From Nicotiana tabacum (Eukaryota; Streptophyta; Magnoliopsida; Solanales; Solanaceae), in contig NC_134096.1 of assembly GCF_000715075.1 (NCBI RefSeq), forward strand, positions 64,985,854 through 65,049,853: a DNA stretch of 64,000 nucleotides, in the 5' to 3' direction. Every line of letters begins with the position of its first letter. The stretch's first letter is position 1. The position numbers and the translations under genes are program-made. The notes beneath the pieces were generated by a model. It worked only from the letters and a program-made list of their open reading frames with translations, did no database searches and had not been told where the DNA came from. Of the stretch, positions 46,982 to 60,125 are shown one piece after another.

Positions 46982-47426
46982 TGACTCTTTTTGGTCTCCA
47001 GGGTAGGAAAGGGGTGAATATAGTCCTCTACAATTTAAATAAATAGAATAAAACAATGCCGATCTCTTGTATGTTACTTTTAATTTTTTTTGTTAAAAAA
47101 AAAGCATAAAACAAAAACAATTGTAAAGACCGAACAATCTAGTGCTTAACATCTTTAGTGATGCCATGGAGTGACAAATATTATAACTCGCAAACTTTAA
47201 ATGGGGCAGGGCAGGGGAAGATTTAAATGAGGCGGGGCGGGCGGGACGGGCGGGGCAAGGCAAGGCTATTTTTTTAAACAATTACTGTGTTAGGACAGGA
47301 CGGGGCAAACTTTATTTTGGAATATGTGAAAGCTGCACTAATAATCTATTTGACATTTTAATTTAATGATTCAGTATCACGTCTCTCCCTACTTTCTATT
47401 ATTTTTTTCTTTGATAAACAGATACT
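46982..47426. other. Former upstream flank of the flavoprotein gene; GC-rich tract
   Basis: After the second AAATATTGC duplication the sequence should be what once lay directly upstream of the flavoprotein gene. It shows a G-rich tract at 47203-47266 (GGGGCGGGCGGGACGGGC) and a T-rich stretch at 47400-47411 that may be the poly(A) end of the LINE at 51095-60125. No gene is seen. Confidence 0.4.
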
Positions 47427-47626
47427 TGTTATGAAACAATAAAAGAAGAAGAAGAGTATTGAATATAAAAGTAGAGAAAAAGAGAATTCTTATTGATTTG
47501 TGATGATTTATAATGGGACAATACCCCTCTATTTGTAGGGAAAAAGTAATTTTGCCACCAAGTAACAAATCCTAAAATCTCTCTAAAATATAGGCATTCA
47601 CCTTAAATACAATTCTATTTATAATG
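47427..47626 (-). repeat. LTR of copia element (3' LTR on the minus strand)
   Basis: About 90% alike by eye to 50897-51094, sharing blocks such as ATGAAACAATAAAAGAAG and TAAAATCTCTCTAAAATATA. Confidence 0.8.
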
Positions 47627-48344
47627 TCTATTCAACAGATAATGTGCCTCATTAAAACCTTAACTAAAATAAAACCAGTGGGAAAAAAATTTTAGAGAAG
47701 GAAAAAGAATATACATGTTTAGAAATACGCCTTTTGGTTGCCTCGTTAAAACCCTTGCAGGGAAAACCCATTGGGATAAAACCTTGTAAGAAAAAAAGAG
47801 TACAACACATATTAACTCCCTGATGAGATAACCAATTCACATCTTTGAGCCTACGTATTCTAATCTTGTGCACCATCTTCAAAAGATTGTTGGTAGAGAT
47901 TTGATAAACAAATTAGCCATATTAACTTGAATGAATATATTGCATCTTGAAATCATCATTCTTGATAGATATGTAATGTCTTCATAAAATGCCATGAAAT
48001 GGCCTTTTCAATATCTCCATAAAGGTAAAAATTCTCGCTATCACATTATCATGCTTATAGTTATAGCAAGATACAAATATAGGATGTAGTATTTCATGAC
48101 CAAGAATTCAATATGCTTTAAGCAATTTAAATCCTTCAGGGATTGTCATATAAGTTAAGTAATATAAGCCACATAAATAGAGTTTAGATGCATAACAAGT
48201 TTTCATGTCATGCTAGATATATAAGATAGATAAAAGTGATTGCACACTCTGTTGACTTTATACTTTCAAGTATTTGAACTACATGTCCAAAACTACATGT
48301 CTTCCATATGGAGTAATTTGATGGGAAGCACTTCCCTCTCTAAG

Positions 48345-48514
<170 letters not shown>

Positions 48515-50896
48515 GGTATATTTTATATCGGTTCCAGCCTTCTTTTTTCCCATAAAGACATAACATAGAGGTCTCTTCATTCATATTTTCAGGTACCTCA
48601 ACCTTTTCTTGAAATTTTATGAAGTGATATGTCATGTGATCTTCTAGATCACTTGCCTCCTTATTATGATGATTTTGATCATTTGTTCATCTTCTTTATC
48701 AAGAATTTTATTTGAAATCGATTTGTCTATACGCTTTAAACGCACCATACGCTTTGTCCTTCTAGGACTTATTCTAATAGGAGCATTTGCAGTGAGAAAA
48801 TAGTTACTTTCTTTGGGCCAGCAAATGCGCATGACGTGCTTTGCAATATAGTGCAGATGAATTATCTTTTTATGAACTTCAAGTTCATATTATCTTCGAG
48901 GATCTAGAGGTACAAATGGTAATTTATTCCACATAACTTTTTCTCAACTGTTTATCCTATCTCCCCCTCATGTTAGAAAAACTAACTTGCTTCCTCAACT
49001 TTGAAAATCCACCTTTGTGTGTTATGGTGTTAATCAAAATATACACCGCACATTAATAATAATAAGATAGAATTATTTGTTTCCTGACGCTGAACCATTT
49101 GTGAGGGGAGAATGTAATATACTTTCGTATATAACCTATATCAAACTGATATAGATAACTTTATTCTCATAAGCAATAATTTAGCTATTAAGTGGAGGCA
49201 CTCAATAAATTATTTTGCTAAACCAACTGTGATGTAAACCAACTTATCAAGATGAACTATCTTGAATAAAAAGTCTAAATATGCTTTGAATTAAATTATT
49301 GAGAAAGTTATCTGGCGAACACCATATTGCGGGTTAATAATAATAGCACATATAACCATCTCATATATGCATCTTATGTGATATACATGGCAGGTGAATG
49401 GGCCTATATTCACCTTTGATATTTCCAGTATTCATGGGATTCAATCCCAATATTAGTTGGTCTATTAATTGATAAAAACAAACAACATAAGAGAATTCGT
49501 AAAGAATTTTTTAGTTCTTTAATATTTACCCATGTGAATTCTCTTTTATCTTTGCACATCATATTTTAAATTAACATGGTTAAATCAATTACGCCAACTG
49601 GATAAATTATCAATATTGATAAACTTCAGGTTTACACCATGATTTATGCAATTATCAATAAACTCCAAGTTTATTATGATATGAGTTTTTATATAAATAA
49701 ATTTCTACTTTATTGTGGCATTCTTTTATTTATATAGTATAAACTGGTGAATAAAGCGGGTAGCTTTTCACATACATATTACCCCGCTACAAGTTGTAGT
49801 AATAGAAGATATTTATATCTTTCCTTTATTTTTAGTCTCAATAAAATCAGCCGCTTTCGCGAATACTTTAGAAACTCAATAAGTTTCTTTGAGACTTACT
49901 ACGACACAATACCGTATTGATAATGAATTGTATTCCTCCAAAATAGTAATATTTGGCTCTTCTAGAGCTCTCAATTAATTTTATACTACCATATATTCAT
50001 TAATATCCATATGGTGAATATCTCTCTCAAAGAGAAAGTTATACCATTATGGTCATGGTCAAAATTATATGCAAGATCTATTTCTTGCATTATTGTTGTC
50101 CTTTAATAATCACATTGCCAAAATATTTTGGCGTACAATAGATACATGACCAATAATCATTCATGCCATAATAATGACATCATTTTCTTATTTCCCCTCA
50201 AACCTCCTTCTAGAAGTGAGTGTGGTATAACGTTTTTATTCTTTCAAGAATGAATATATATTCATAAATCACATGTTGTCATATTCACCATAATTATCTA
50301 TATGTGCTTTACAAAATCTCTTGTCAAATAGATGACAAACATTAATTTCACAGAGTAAAGGATTATTTTGAGAATCCTTATTGTTCTCATTACCACAATG
50401 ATAACGATTATAATTTCGTCTATTGCCACGTCTACATCCATTAATATCGTCATAGTAATAATTTTATCTTCTTTCAGACTTATCACATATTGCTACCATA
50501 TTCTCTTAAAGGAACGAGAATGAAGCAAATTCATTGGGACGCGTTTCCACTTATCGTGCTCACAATCATACATGAATTTGATCATGGCAAGACGTAAAAA
50601 TTTTACCACTTCGGTTGGTTATAATTTCTTACAAACTTCATTAGAGTTCTAATCAAAATTTATTGTCTTTGCTTATATTTAAAATCAAATTATAGAATTT
50701 CAAAGATTTAAAAGAAAAAAATAAGATAAAATACTTATATTAAATGCAGAAGTTATTTCTGAAGGAAGTTCATGGAACAATTGACAATCATTATGCTCAA
50801 TATTATATACAAGTTGAGCACCATGTACGTATCCCAAAGCCTGGTGACAAAAGTAGATGCCTCTACTCAATTGGTTAAAGTCTCGCGTTGATAACG

Positions 50897-51094
50897 TGCT
50901 ATGAAACAATAAAAGAAGAAGAAGAGTATTGAATAGAAAAGTAGAGAGAGAACATTCTTATTGATTTGGGATGATTTATAATGGGATAGAACCTCTCTAT
51001 TTATAGAGAAAAAATGACTTTTTCACCAAGTAACAGATCGTAAAATCTCTCTAAAATATAGACATTCACCTTAAATACAATTCTATTTGTAACA
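50897..51094 (-). repeat. LTR of copia element (5' LTR on the minus strand)
   Basis: Starts (minus) TGTTACAAATAG and ends CATAGCA. The adjacent interior reads CGTTATCAACGCGAGAC, the position expected for the primer binding site. Confidence 0.8.
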
Positions 51095-54000
51095 TTACTT
51101 AATTAATAAAATAATAGTTCCAGTTGGACAACATTGTTTGAAATAGTAGTAGCAATATTACAGACCAAAGCTTTTCTAGTGAAAGTAGTTCCTAGGATGT
51201 CTGCCCATAGTGCATTATTGGCAAACATCGGAGGAACTGCCAAAATCCTGGTTGTGTCAAAATGCTTTTTCTTTGCTCCTTTCTTAGCTAGTAGATCTGC
51301 CACCCGGTTCTGCTCTCTGAAGCTATGGCTGATGTCTGGGTTCCCCAACTGTATTATCAATGACCTGTATTCACAAACAAAGTTTTTGTAAGGTATATGA
51401 CCATATTTTAACATTCCAATGATCTCTTATGAGTCAGTGTTGATCACAAGGGGAGTCAGAGTGTGCTCCCTTGCTAGTTTTAGTCCTTCTATCAGTTCCA
51501 ACAACTCTGCCAGAATGTTTGTTATAGTTGGAAAACCCTTAATATAGCCCAAAATCTAGCCACCCGAGTTATTCCTAAATACCCCCCATGCCTCTTGTTC
51601 CTAGTTTAACCAGGGAGGAGCCATCCGTGTTAAGTTTGAAGTGGTTTCTGTCAGGGGGCTCCCATTATATCTTATGGTGGTCCATTCCTTGTAAGGTTTG
51701 TTCCTGTCTAGTAGATGATATTCTATAGCCTCTGCAATGACAGTTTTGATTTGGACTTGTTCCTTCCTCTGGTTGAATATGTTGTTGTTCCTTGTAAGCC
51801 AAATGTTCTAGAAACAAAATGGTAGAGGTAAATGACAGTCCAGGAAGTCATTAAAATACTTGTCCTTCAGTTTGTTCCATGTCGTATTCCATGAATCATG
51901 GCTGAAGTGTATATGCATGGACTGATCATTTTCATTATTACATATGTTGTCCTAGAAATATTTGGCATTGGGACAGTGGAAGAATATATGGTATATGGTT
52001 TCCTTAGTGTTATTGCAAACTTGACAATAGGATTTTCTTGGAAGCCAATGTTGTGTAGATACTGGTTGGTGATGAGCTAGAAGCCAAGTGAAAAACTTTA
52101 TTTTGTTGGGTGTTTCCAATTTCCAAATCCAATTAAAGGATGTGCTATGTTCTGAAGGTGTACTCTATTGAGGGTTTATTATGGAGTAAGCTGATTTGGA
52201 TGAGAAACGTCCATTGCTAGTGAGACCCTAGACAGGCTTATCTTCTTTAACAAGTCTTAGGCGGAGAATAGAATTGGTGATGGTGAGAGCCGGTTGCTCA
52301 GGGATGGGAAACGAGAGTAAGCTTAAGTTCCAATTCCTATTATTGAATATAGAGGACACTTTGATGTTATCTTCCCTAATAGTCTTGGGGGCCACTGATG
52401 ATGGAGTCAATTGGACCCATATTAGGAATCCATGAGTTAGTTAGGAAGTTTACCCTATTACTATTGTTGACAATCCACCTAGAAGCTTTGTTGCAGATTT
52501 TCCATCCTTCTAAGATGCATTGCAAGGTTCTGGAAATAGGTTTCCTCCAATTCCTACTCTGGGTACAATGCTTGCCAATTAGTGTTCTGGCCCATAAGGA
52601 GTCAGGCTTGTGGAAGAGCCTCCAAGCTAGACCTGAGTGGCAAGCCTTGTTCTTTAGCTTAGTTTTTTGGATGCCCAGCCCACTATGGGGCTTGGGTTTA
52701 GTTATAACATCCCAGCTTAGCGTATGCATCTTCTTTTTCTCAACTGTGGTATCCTATATGAAGTCTCTTTGGATTTTATTGATCTTTTTGCAAGTGGATA
52801 TGGGTAGCTTAATTTATTGCATCACATGGCTGGGGATGCTAGCAATGTTAGCTTTTGCTAGTGTTGTACGCCCTGCCATGTTCATGAATCTGGTTTTCCA
52901 GCCTGTCCGTTTTGAGTGTATTGTTATCTATGATGAACTAGAAGTCACCATTGGTGGGTCTCTTATGGAAAATGGGGAATCTAAGGTATTTGCCAAAGTT
53001 TGTAGAGGATTTGATGCCAAGGATGCTGGTATACAAGTCAATTTTCTCCATAGATGTGTTCTTGGAATAAATTACCTTGGACTTAATCATGTTAACTTTC
53101 TGACTAGAGACCAAGTTGAAAGAGTTTAAAGTTTTGATGATGGAGTCACAGTTCTTTGTGTTGGCGTCAGCAAATAGTGTGAGATCATCACCAAAGAATA
53201 GGTGGGAGATCCTAGGTCCATGTCTATAGGTGGATATTGGGGTCCAATTTAAAAGGTCCACTTCATGATCAATCTGCCCGGAGAGCCTATCCATACACAT
53301 TATGAATATGTAGGGGGACATAGGGTCCCACTGCCTAATACCTCTAGAAGGTAGGGATGGTTCAATCTTGTTATCATTTAGCAGAATTGAGATTGAGGCT
53401 GAAGTGATGCATGCCATAATGAGATTGATAAGGCATTCTGGTAGGTTGTAAAATAAAATAGTGTTCCTAATGAAAGACCATTCTAACGTGTCAAAGGCCT
53501 TTTCAAGATCAATTTTGAGAATCATATTATTGCCTTTCCCTTTCATATTGTTAAAGTGGGAGATGTATTCTTGGACAATGATGGCATTATCTGAAGCTCT
53601 CCTATTTGAGAGGAAGCTTGCCTGGCTGGGGCCAATGATAGTGATTAGGTAAGGTTTGAGCCTATTGACAATGATTTTGGTGACTAATTTGTACATGGTG
53701 TTACAGAGCCCTAAAGGCCTGAAATTCCTAAGCATGGTCGCATTAGCACATTTAGGTATGAGACAAAGACATGCTGAGTTCACCTTAGGGGGAATTTCAT
53801 TTGTGGAGAAGACTTTGGTGCAGAAGGTGATGACATGATGAGAAACAAAGTTCTAGTATTTTTGATAGAAGATAGGGTGTAGCCCATTAGGTCCAGGTGC
53901 TTTAGCTGCCTTGAAAGAATAGAGGGTATTTGTGATCTCACTTGGTCTCAGTTGCTCTCTGAGACTAAGGGATGCTTCATCAGAGAGGGTGTTGAAGTCA

Positions 54001-55123
54001 AGTATTGTTTGGGTGCCATGAAGGGTAGTATGGGTGTGGTATGTGGTGGAAATACCTTTGAAGTAAGCTTGGACGATGTCCTTAATGCCCTCTTGGTAAT
54101 GGGTCCAATTTCCGACCTCATCTTTTAGTGAAAGGATTTTATTCCTCCTTCTTCTGTTTATGGTGGAGGCATGGAAGAACTGGTATGTCACGACCCAAAA
54201 TCGAACTAGTTGTGATGGTACCTAATCCAACCCGCTAGGTAATCCAGTTAACCACTAACCAATTCCAATAACAATCAATAAAGCAATCAAGTAAAAAAAT
54301 TATCTGAATCTGATACATTCCCCAAGAACTGGTAGTACAAGTCATGAGCTTCTAAGAATAGAGTTTACAAAGCTGGTATGAAGTAAATATATCATCTGTT
54401 TGAAAATTACATAAACAGAGTTTTATGAATCTAAGGCTACCATGAACAAGAGGCAGCTACAACCGGAACGCAGGTACATCTTCAGATTCAGCTCCTAACG
54501 AACACAACAACATCAGCAGCCAACATCTGCATGTAAGGTGCAGAAGTGTAGTATGAGTACAACCGATCTCATGTACTCAATAAGTAACAAACCTAACCTT
54601 AGGTTGAAAGTAGTGATGAGCTTGTACCAAGGTTAGGGTCCAGCTCCAATAACCAACAACAGTTCATAACAACATAAAGCAAGTAATAAAAGAAGTAACT
54701 CAAAGAATAAATGATCAGCTAAATCATGATTTCTGCAAATAATTCTGCCTTTCCAGTGTATGAGTGAAAATCCAAATCGTTTACCGAAGTTGCCAAAAAT
54801 AGGAGTAAGTTTGAAAACAGTAATTTTTTCCAAACATTCTTTCAATAAATAAGATGTTTCATTTTCTTTCCAGATAGCCAGTGTAAAACCAATGCATCAC
54901 TATGCCCATATGTCAACATGTGTGAGAAGTCATGAATGACGTGATACAGTACAATATGAGAAAAATACATCTCTATGCCTGTATGTCATGTGTGCATGTC
55001 AATGCAGCGTATCTCAGAGATGAACTCATGTATTCACATTCTCAGAGTACTCAATCTCACATTCTCATACATTCCACTCATAATGCTCAATCACTTGGTA
55101 CTGTATATGTCCAATCCGGCCCA

Positions 55124-55265
55124 GGGAAGATCCATCCCGGAATATACACATCAACTGATCATCAGTCACTCAGTATCAAGTAGGGCTAATTCAGCCCGTG
55201 GAGAAGATCCATCTCCAGGTATATAATGCTTCGGACAAGATTCATGTCCAGGGAAGATCCATCCC
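55124..55265 (-). repeat. Hairpin array with constant loop and varying stems
   Basis: On the plus strand: GGGA-AGATCCA-TCCC (55124-55138), GGGCT-AATTC-AGCCC (55183-55197), GGAGA-AGATCCA-TCTCC (55200-55216), GGACA-AGATTCA-TGTCC (55233-55249) and GGGA-AGATCCA-TCCC (55251-55265). The loop stays AGATYCA while both stem arms change together. Confidence 0.82.
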
Positions 55266-56373
55266 TCAATAATAACAACTACGCTCACTGGGGTGTGTGC
55301 AGACTCCGGAGGGGCTCCTTCAGTCCAAGCGCTATAAACCGCACGAATAACTCAAGTGACATAGTATCAATATCAGAATCAATCAGGCTATCGGCCTCAC
55401 TCAGTCATCAATCTCTCCAGTCTCTCTCTCACGGGCTCACAATGTCATAAAACTAGCCCGAAAATGATGATATGATGTATCAATAAATAACAACAGAAAC
55501 TGAGATATGATATGCATATGAATGTGTATGACTTAATATGTAATGCAATGAAAGCAGATAACTCAACAACAGAAATGACCTTGGTGGGTCCCAACGGGAT
55601 AAGCATGTAGCCTAAACATAGTTTATAGCATGAATCACATTTTGATAACTCTAGTACGTAGAGATTTCATGATTTCAGACAAGTTCAGGTAACTACACAG
55701 TACCACAGAAATGACGGAGTCACAGGTCACACGGTGCATGCTCACACGCCCGTCACCTCAACACCAAACACATAACATGTATACTCAGGGTTCATACCCT
55801 CAGCTCCAAGATTAGAAGAGTTACTTATCTCAAACAAGACGAATCCAATGTCGAGCAAGCTAAATAATGCTTCAGAAATCCCATTCTGCGCGTAACAACT
55901 TCTAAATGGCTCGAATTTAGTCACAATTTATTTGATTCAGTCCACACAATTTTTAGGAATTAATTCCATATCAAAATACTAGTATTTTCCCACAAAAATC
56001 CGAAATTACCCTCCAAAAATACCTGTGGGGCCCACATATCGGAATCCGACGAAACTTACAAAATCCGACAACCCATCTAATTACAAGTTCAACCATACTA
56101 ATTTCACTCAATTCCGACTCTAAATCGATGTTCAAAACTCAAAAATATGTTTTATAAAATTATAGGAATTTCCTTCGATTTCTCTTGAAGATTTGATAAT
56201 CTTACATCAAAAATGAAGATTAATTCATGAAATATAATCACAAGGGAGTCAAAAATACTTACCCCAAGTTGTGTGGAAAACTTCCTCTCCAAAATCGCCC
56301 AAACCGAGCTCCAAAATACGAAAATGGGTGAAAATATCGAACCCTCAAACTTAAAGGGTTCTGCCCATGCTTT

Positions 56374-56602
56374 TCGCACCTGCGGAGCCTGGGTTCGCAT
56401 ATGCAAAAAAATGTCGCACCTGCACTGCCCGGCTTCCTCACCATTTTCCACTTCTGCGAATCCCTTCCCGCATCTGCGCAATCACAGGTGCAGAAATCCC
56501 ATCGCACCTGCGACCTCTGCTGTCACCCTTCAACTTTGCACCTACGCTCGAGCTGCCGCACCTGCGGCATCGCACCTGTGGCCAAGACCCTCGCAAGTGC
56601 GA
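56374..56602 (-). repeat. CGC-N4-GCG palindrome cluster in solo LTR
   Basis: Units on the plus strand: CGC-ACCT-GCG (56375-56384), CGC-ATCT-GCG (56469-56478), TCGC-ACCT-GCGA (56502-56513), CCGC-ACCT-GCGG (56556-56567) and TCGC-AAGT-GCGA (56591-56602). Spurious frames on both strands derive from this cluster. Confidence 0.82.
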
Positions 56603-58799
56603 TCAAACCAGAAGGGCTACAACTTTAGCAACCTCATAACTCCATTTTTTGATGTGTTAATTATCCGAAACTTGCTCGAGGCCCCTAGGACCTCAACCAA
56701 ATACACCAATAAGTCCTAAAGTATACCACAGACCTACTCGAGGCCTAAAATCACATCAAACAATATCAAAACAACGAATCATATCCCAATTCAAAATCTA
56801 TGAACTTTAAACTTTCAAATTCTATATCTTGTGTCGAAACACAACATCAATCCGGAATGACTTCAAATTTTGCACACAAGTCATAAATGATATAACGAAT
56901 CTATTCCCATTTCCAGAGTCGGATTCCGACCCCGATATAAAAAATTCAACCCCCCGATCAAACTTTCCAAAAATTCAACTTTCGCCATTTCAAGCCTAAT
57001 TCCACTACGGACCTCCAAATAATTTTCCGGACATGCTCCTAAGTCCAAAATTACTATACTGAGCTATTGGAATCATAAAAATTCAAATATGAGATCGTTT
57101 ACACATAAGTCGACATCCGGTCGACTTTTTCAACTTAAGCTTTCCATTACGAGACTAAGTGTCTCAATTCATTTTGAAATCTATCCGGACCCGAACTAAC
57201 TAATCCGATAGGTCATAATACAATTATAAAGCATAAATAGAGCAGTAAATGGGGGAACAAGGCTGTAATACTCAAAATAACCGGCCGTGTTGTTACATGG
57301 TATTAACATCTCCATCACAAAGCCAATTAATTCTGACTTTTAGTTTCCAGAAGTCCTCCTCACATTTGAGGATGTTGGAGCATTCCTTTTGAAGGTGTGT
57401 GTCTAAGTTTTGGAGAAATCTGCTAAATGTGAATTGAGGGGATTTCTGAATGCCAGCCAGCCTGGCCATGAGATGCTTCTTCTTATGAGATATGTTCCCA
57501 AAGACCTCTTTATTTCATTTCAAGGCATTGTGTTAGATGTTTGAGGTAGCTTGGGACAAAGTATTGTTGGAGAAGCTTTGTTGAATGATCAGGGGCAGGT
57601 CAGGGTGGTCACACCACATTGTCTCAAACCTAAAGTGCCTATTGTGGCCAGTGTGGGCATTGTATAGAGAGAGAGACAAAGGAAATTGGTCTGAGTGGGT
57701 CCTGGGGAGATAGGTGACACTGGCATTTGGGTACAGCTCAGTCCAATCACTAGTAGCTAAGCACCTATCTTGGCTTTCCAGGATGAGACTATGTCTGTTA
57801 GATTATCTTTTATTACTCCAAGTGTATTTACTGCCTTTGAATCCTAGGTCAAACAAATTACACTTATTGATACGGTTCCAAAAGTGGTTTGCTCTAATAG
57901 CACTAATGCTATTACCACCAAATTTATCCTTGGATTTTAGGACTTCATTGAAGTCACCCCCTACTAGCCAGCCGCCCTTAAAAACAAATGCTATATCCAC
58001 CAAGTGATCCCAGAGTTTAATCCCATCACTAAGGGTATTGCTGGCATATATTGCACTCAAAAAGAAGAAGTTGGGAGGGGAATGTACCTTGACCATGACA
58101 TGGACACCCTGAGGGGCTGTGGAGATCTCTTCAAGCTTGATAAGGTCATCCTTCCACATGACCACTATATCACCAGATTGGCCATTAGTAGGGGATTGGA
58201 ACTGATCACTAAAATGTAGCTCATTGGCAAGGTGTTTGTAGTCAGCCATATGAGTCTCAAGAAGGAGTAGAACTGTGAGATTGTGGAGTTTGACCATGGA
58301 GGAGCAATGTCTCCTAAACTTGGCACTATTGGCACCCTTGGAATTCCATATGATGAAGTTCATTAAAAGCTTATATTTGTGTGGTGTCTTCCTCTTGACA
58401 CCCTTCTCCTTCCTTTTGGCAGGTGCTCTCTGGCTCTCCATCCCTAGTGATGGTCGTAGTAGTGCTATGGAGTGCTCTAATCTTGGCAATGAGGGCACCT
58501 CAAGTTCGAGGCTGCAACTTCACAATTTTCTTGGACAAAGTGCAATAAGCATTTCGCTGAGACGCTCTTTGAACTCTATCACTTGGATCTTTTCCAACAA
58601 TATCATTGTCATTTTTTGCACCCCTAGGTTTGCTAGAGTTTCCTCTAGTTCTAGGTTTGACTCCTTGAGGAAGTCTAGTTTCTGGTGTAGCACTGATGTT
58701 ATACCCTCAGATGGTTATTGGAATTGGAGCTATTGATGAGGATATCACTGGCCCAGTTTCTGGGATCGATGTGGGGGGCCATAGAAGGAAGGATGGGGT

Positions 58800-60125
58800 T
58801 TCCAGTGGTTTCTCCGCACTAATCTTGGGGAAGAATGGTGTGGTCTGGCACACCCAGATCATTATCAAGTTGGACTCCTCCATTGACAGATTCCTTGACC
58901 CGTTTGAGTACTGGGCTTGGAGGAGTATGGTTAGCCATAGTTAGTGGCCAAAGTTTGCTAGGCCGTGGTTCAGACCCATCGTTATGGACAGGGATAGGAA
59001 GAGTGGGTCCTGTATATGAATCGATACTGGGACTGGGCCTATCTTTAGATTGAAGATTTGGCTTTGTCCCTACATAGCCAGCTCTAGCCACGATCCCGAC
59101 GATTGGTTTGGTGGGAGATGTGCCGAGATCAATGTCAATGGGGGTATGGGTTCATCCTCCATTTTTGCTTGGTTTGTTGTTGGTTTTTGGGTCATTGTTT
59201 GTATCATATTTGAGGGTTGTTATGGTGGAAAAGCTATTATCCAAAGTGGTAATAACATGGAAATTTTCCTTGATTTCATTAGTTTTGGGGGATTTCTTCT
59301 GATCTCAAGCTTCTTGATGAGATGGAAGGTGTCAATTCGTCTAATGCAATGTGATGATTACCTGTTGCAACTGGCCGATTTGGTAAAGATTTGAGGCTAG
59401 ACATAGAGATGGATTTGATAGAAACAGTAGGAGGAGAGGAAGGAGTTCGGATGGGGGGTGGGAGTGAAGGTGTGGCGTGCATGTGTTGGCATGTGTGGTA
59501 TTTGGGGGTCCATCTTTGGGCCAGTTGCCCCTTGTGGGATCCATTTCCAGAGATGGGTTTTGTGTAGTAGGGGTCTCTTTCCTGGGTTGGGTATGTTTTA
59601 GAATCTTTTTATTTTGAGGATGTGTTAGTAGTCTAAGCCAAAAATTAGAGGGGGAATGCAAAATGTTAGTCGTTATCTTTCCCGGTTGTTTCTTCAACCC
59701 ATTTTCTGTAGAATGTGTGGGTTTCCCCTGATATTGAAATGTTTGAGTGTTTAGGAATTTTCATGTAGCAGCATCAAATATTTTTATCGGATCCCTTTAG
59801 CTACTGTGTTTGGTTCTTGGCATGTGGGGTTGGTGGACCATTGATGTCCTTTCATGTTCTTGTGGAATCTCACCGTTTGCCACTCATCTTCATCCTTTTT
59901 TGGTTAGTTCAATGGGGGTTCAGTCGGTTGATTGGAGAGTATAATTGTTTGGTAGTGGCATATTTTGTTGGTATGACTAATTCTCCCATATCCTATGCAC
60001 ATGATGCCTTCACCTTCATAAATAATTGGTTGAGTATATGATCTAATTGTGACAGACTTAATGACTGGTGAATCCAGCAGAACCTGTATGCAGAGTGTAG
60101 CATATCTGCATTTTAAGGTGGAGGA
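58800..60125 (-). pseudogene. LINE ORF1 tail with a broken zinc knuckle
   Basis: On the minus strand, YTQPIIYEGEGIMC (about 60030-59997) leads into CIGYGRISHTNKIC (59957-59999), a CCHC knuckle whose second Cys is Tyr. This matches plant L1 ORF1 proteins (DUF4283 plus zinc knuckle). Downstream a Pro/Ser/Thr-rich low-complexity tail with frameshifts runs to about 58820. The 5' part of ORF1 is cut off by the LTR element at 60126. Confidence 0.65.

Larger units (their letters stand above)
54186..57297 (-). mobile_element. Solo LTR (3.1 kb) inside the LINE
   Basis: On the minus strand it starts TGTAACAACACGGCCGG (57297) and ends CGATTTTGGGTCGTGACA (54186). TGGTA duplication lies at 54181-54185 and 57298-57302. 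It is a different family from the LTRs at 14741 and 31496, but has the same block order: palindrome cluster (56374-56602), donor-like GGGGTAAGTATTT (56254-56265), GAGGTGACGGG box (about 55755) and hairpin array (55124-55265). No coding sequence. Confidence 0.9.
51103..58498 (-). pseudogene. LINE ORF2 (endonuclease, reverse transcriptase, RNase H), broken
   Basis: Endonuclease starts in 58498-57803 with IIWNSKGANSAKFRRH, LLLETHMAD and VGGDFNEVL. It continues with shifts to about 57303, where CDGDVNT is cut by the solo LTR; after it the frame resumes with FFHASTINRRRRNK (54180). The linker ends KAAKAPGPNGLHPIFYQKY. Reverse transcriptase (53783-52938) has KIDLEKAFDTLEW, SRGIRQWDPMSPYIF and catalytic FFGDDLTLFADA, where most relatives have FADD. 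52729-52376 is the zf-RVT-like region (SWDVITKPKPHSGLGIQK). 51414-51103 is the RNase H tail (HSFREQNRVADLLAKKGA). Frameshifts and stops make it inactive. Confidence 0.87.
51095..60125 (-). mobile_element. L1-type LINE with endonuclease, RT and RNase H, three insertions
   Basis: Read on the minus strand from 60125 to 51095: ORF1 tail, endonuclease, linker, reverse transcriptase, zinc-finger-like region and RNase H, in the order usual for plant L1 elements with an RNase H domain. It is cut at its 5' end by a gypsy-type element (from 60126), in the middle by a solo LTR (54186-57297) and in its 3' flank by the copia element. A T-rich run at 47400-47411 may be its poly(A) tail beyond the copia insertion. 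Confidence 0.87.

Noticed and set aside
52398..53129. 243-residue plus-strand frame opposite the LINE
   Set aside because: Antisense shadow of the minus-strand LINE reverse transcriptase, which has recognisable motifs.
56273..56719. 148-residue plus-strand frame over the LTR
   Set aside because: Runs through the palindrome cluster of a solo LTR; no supporting features.
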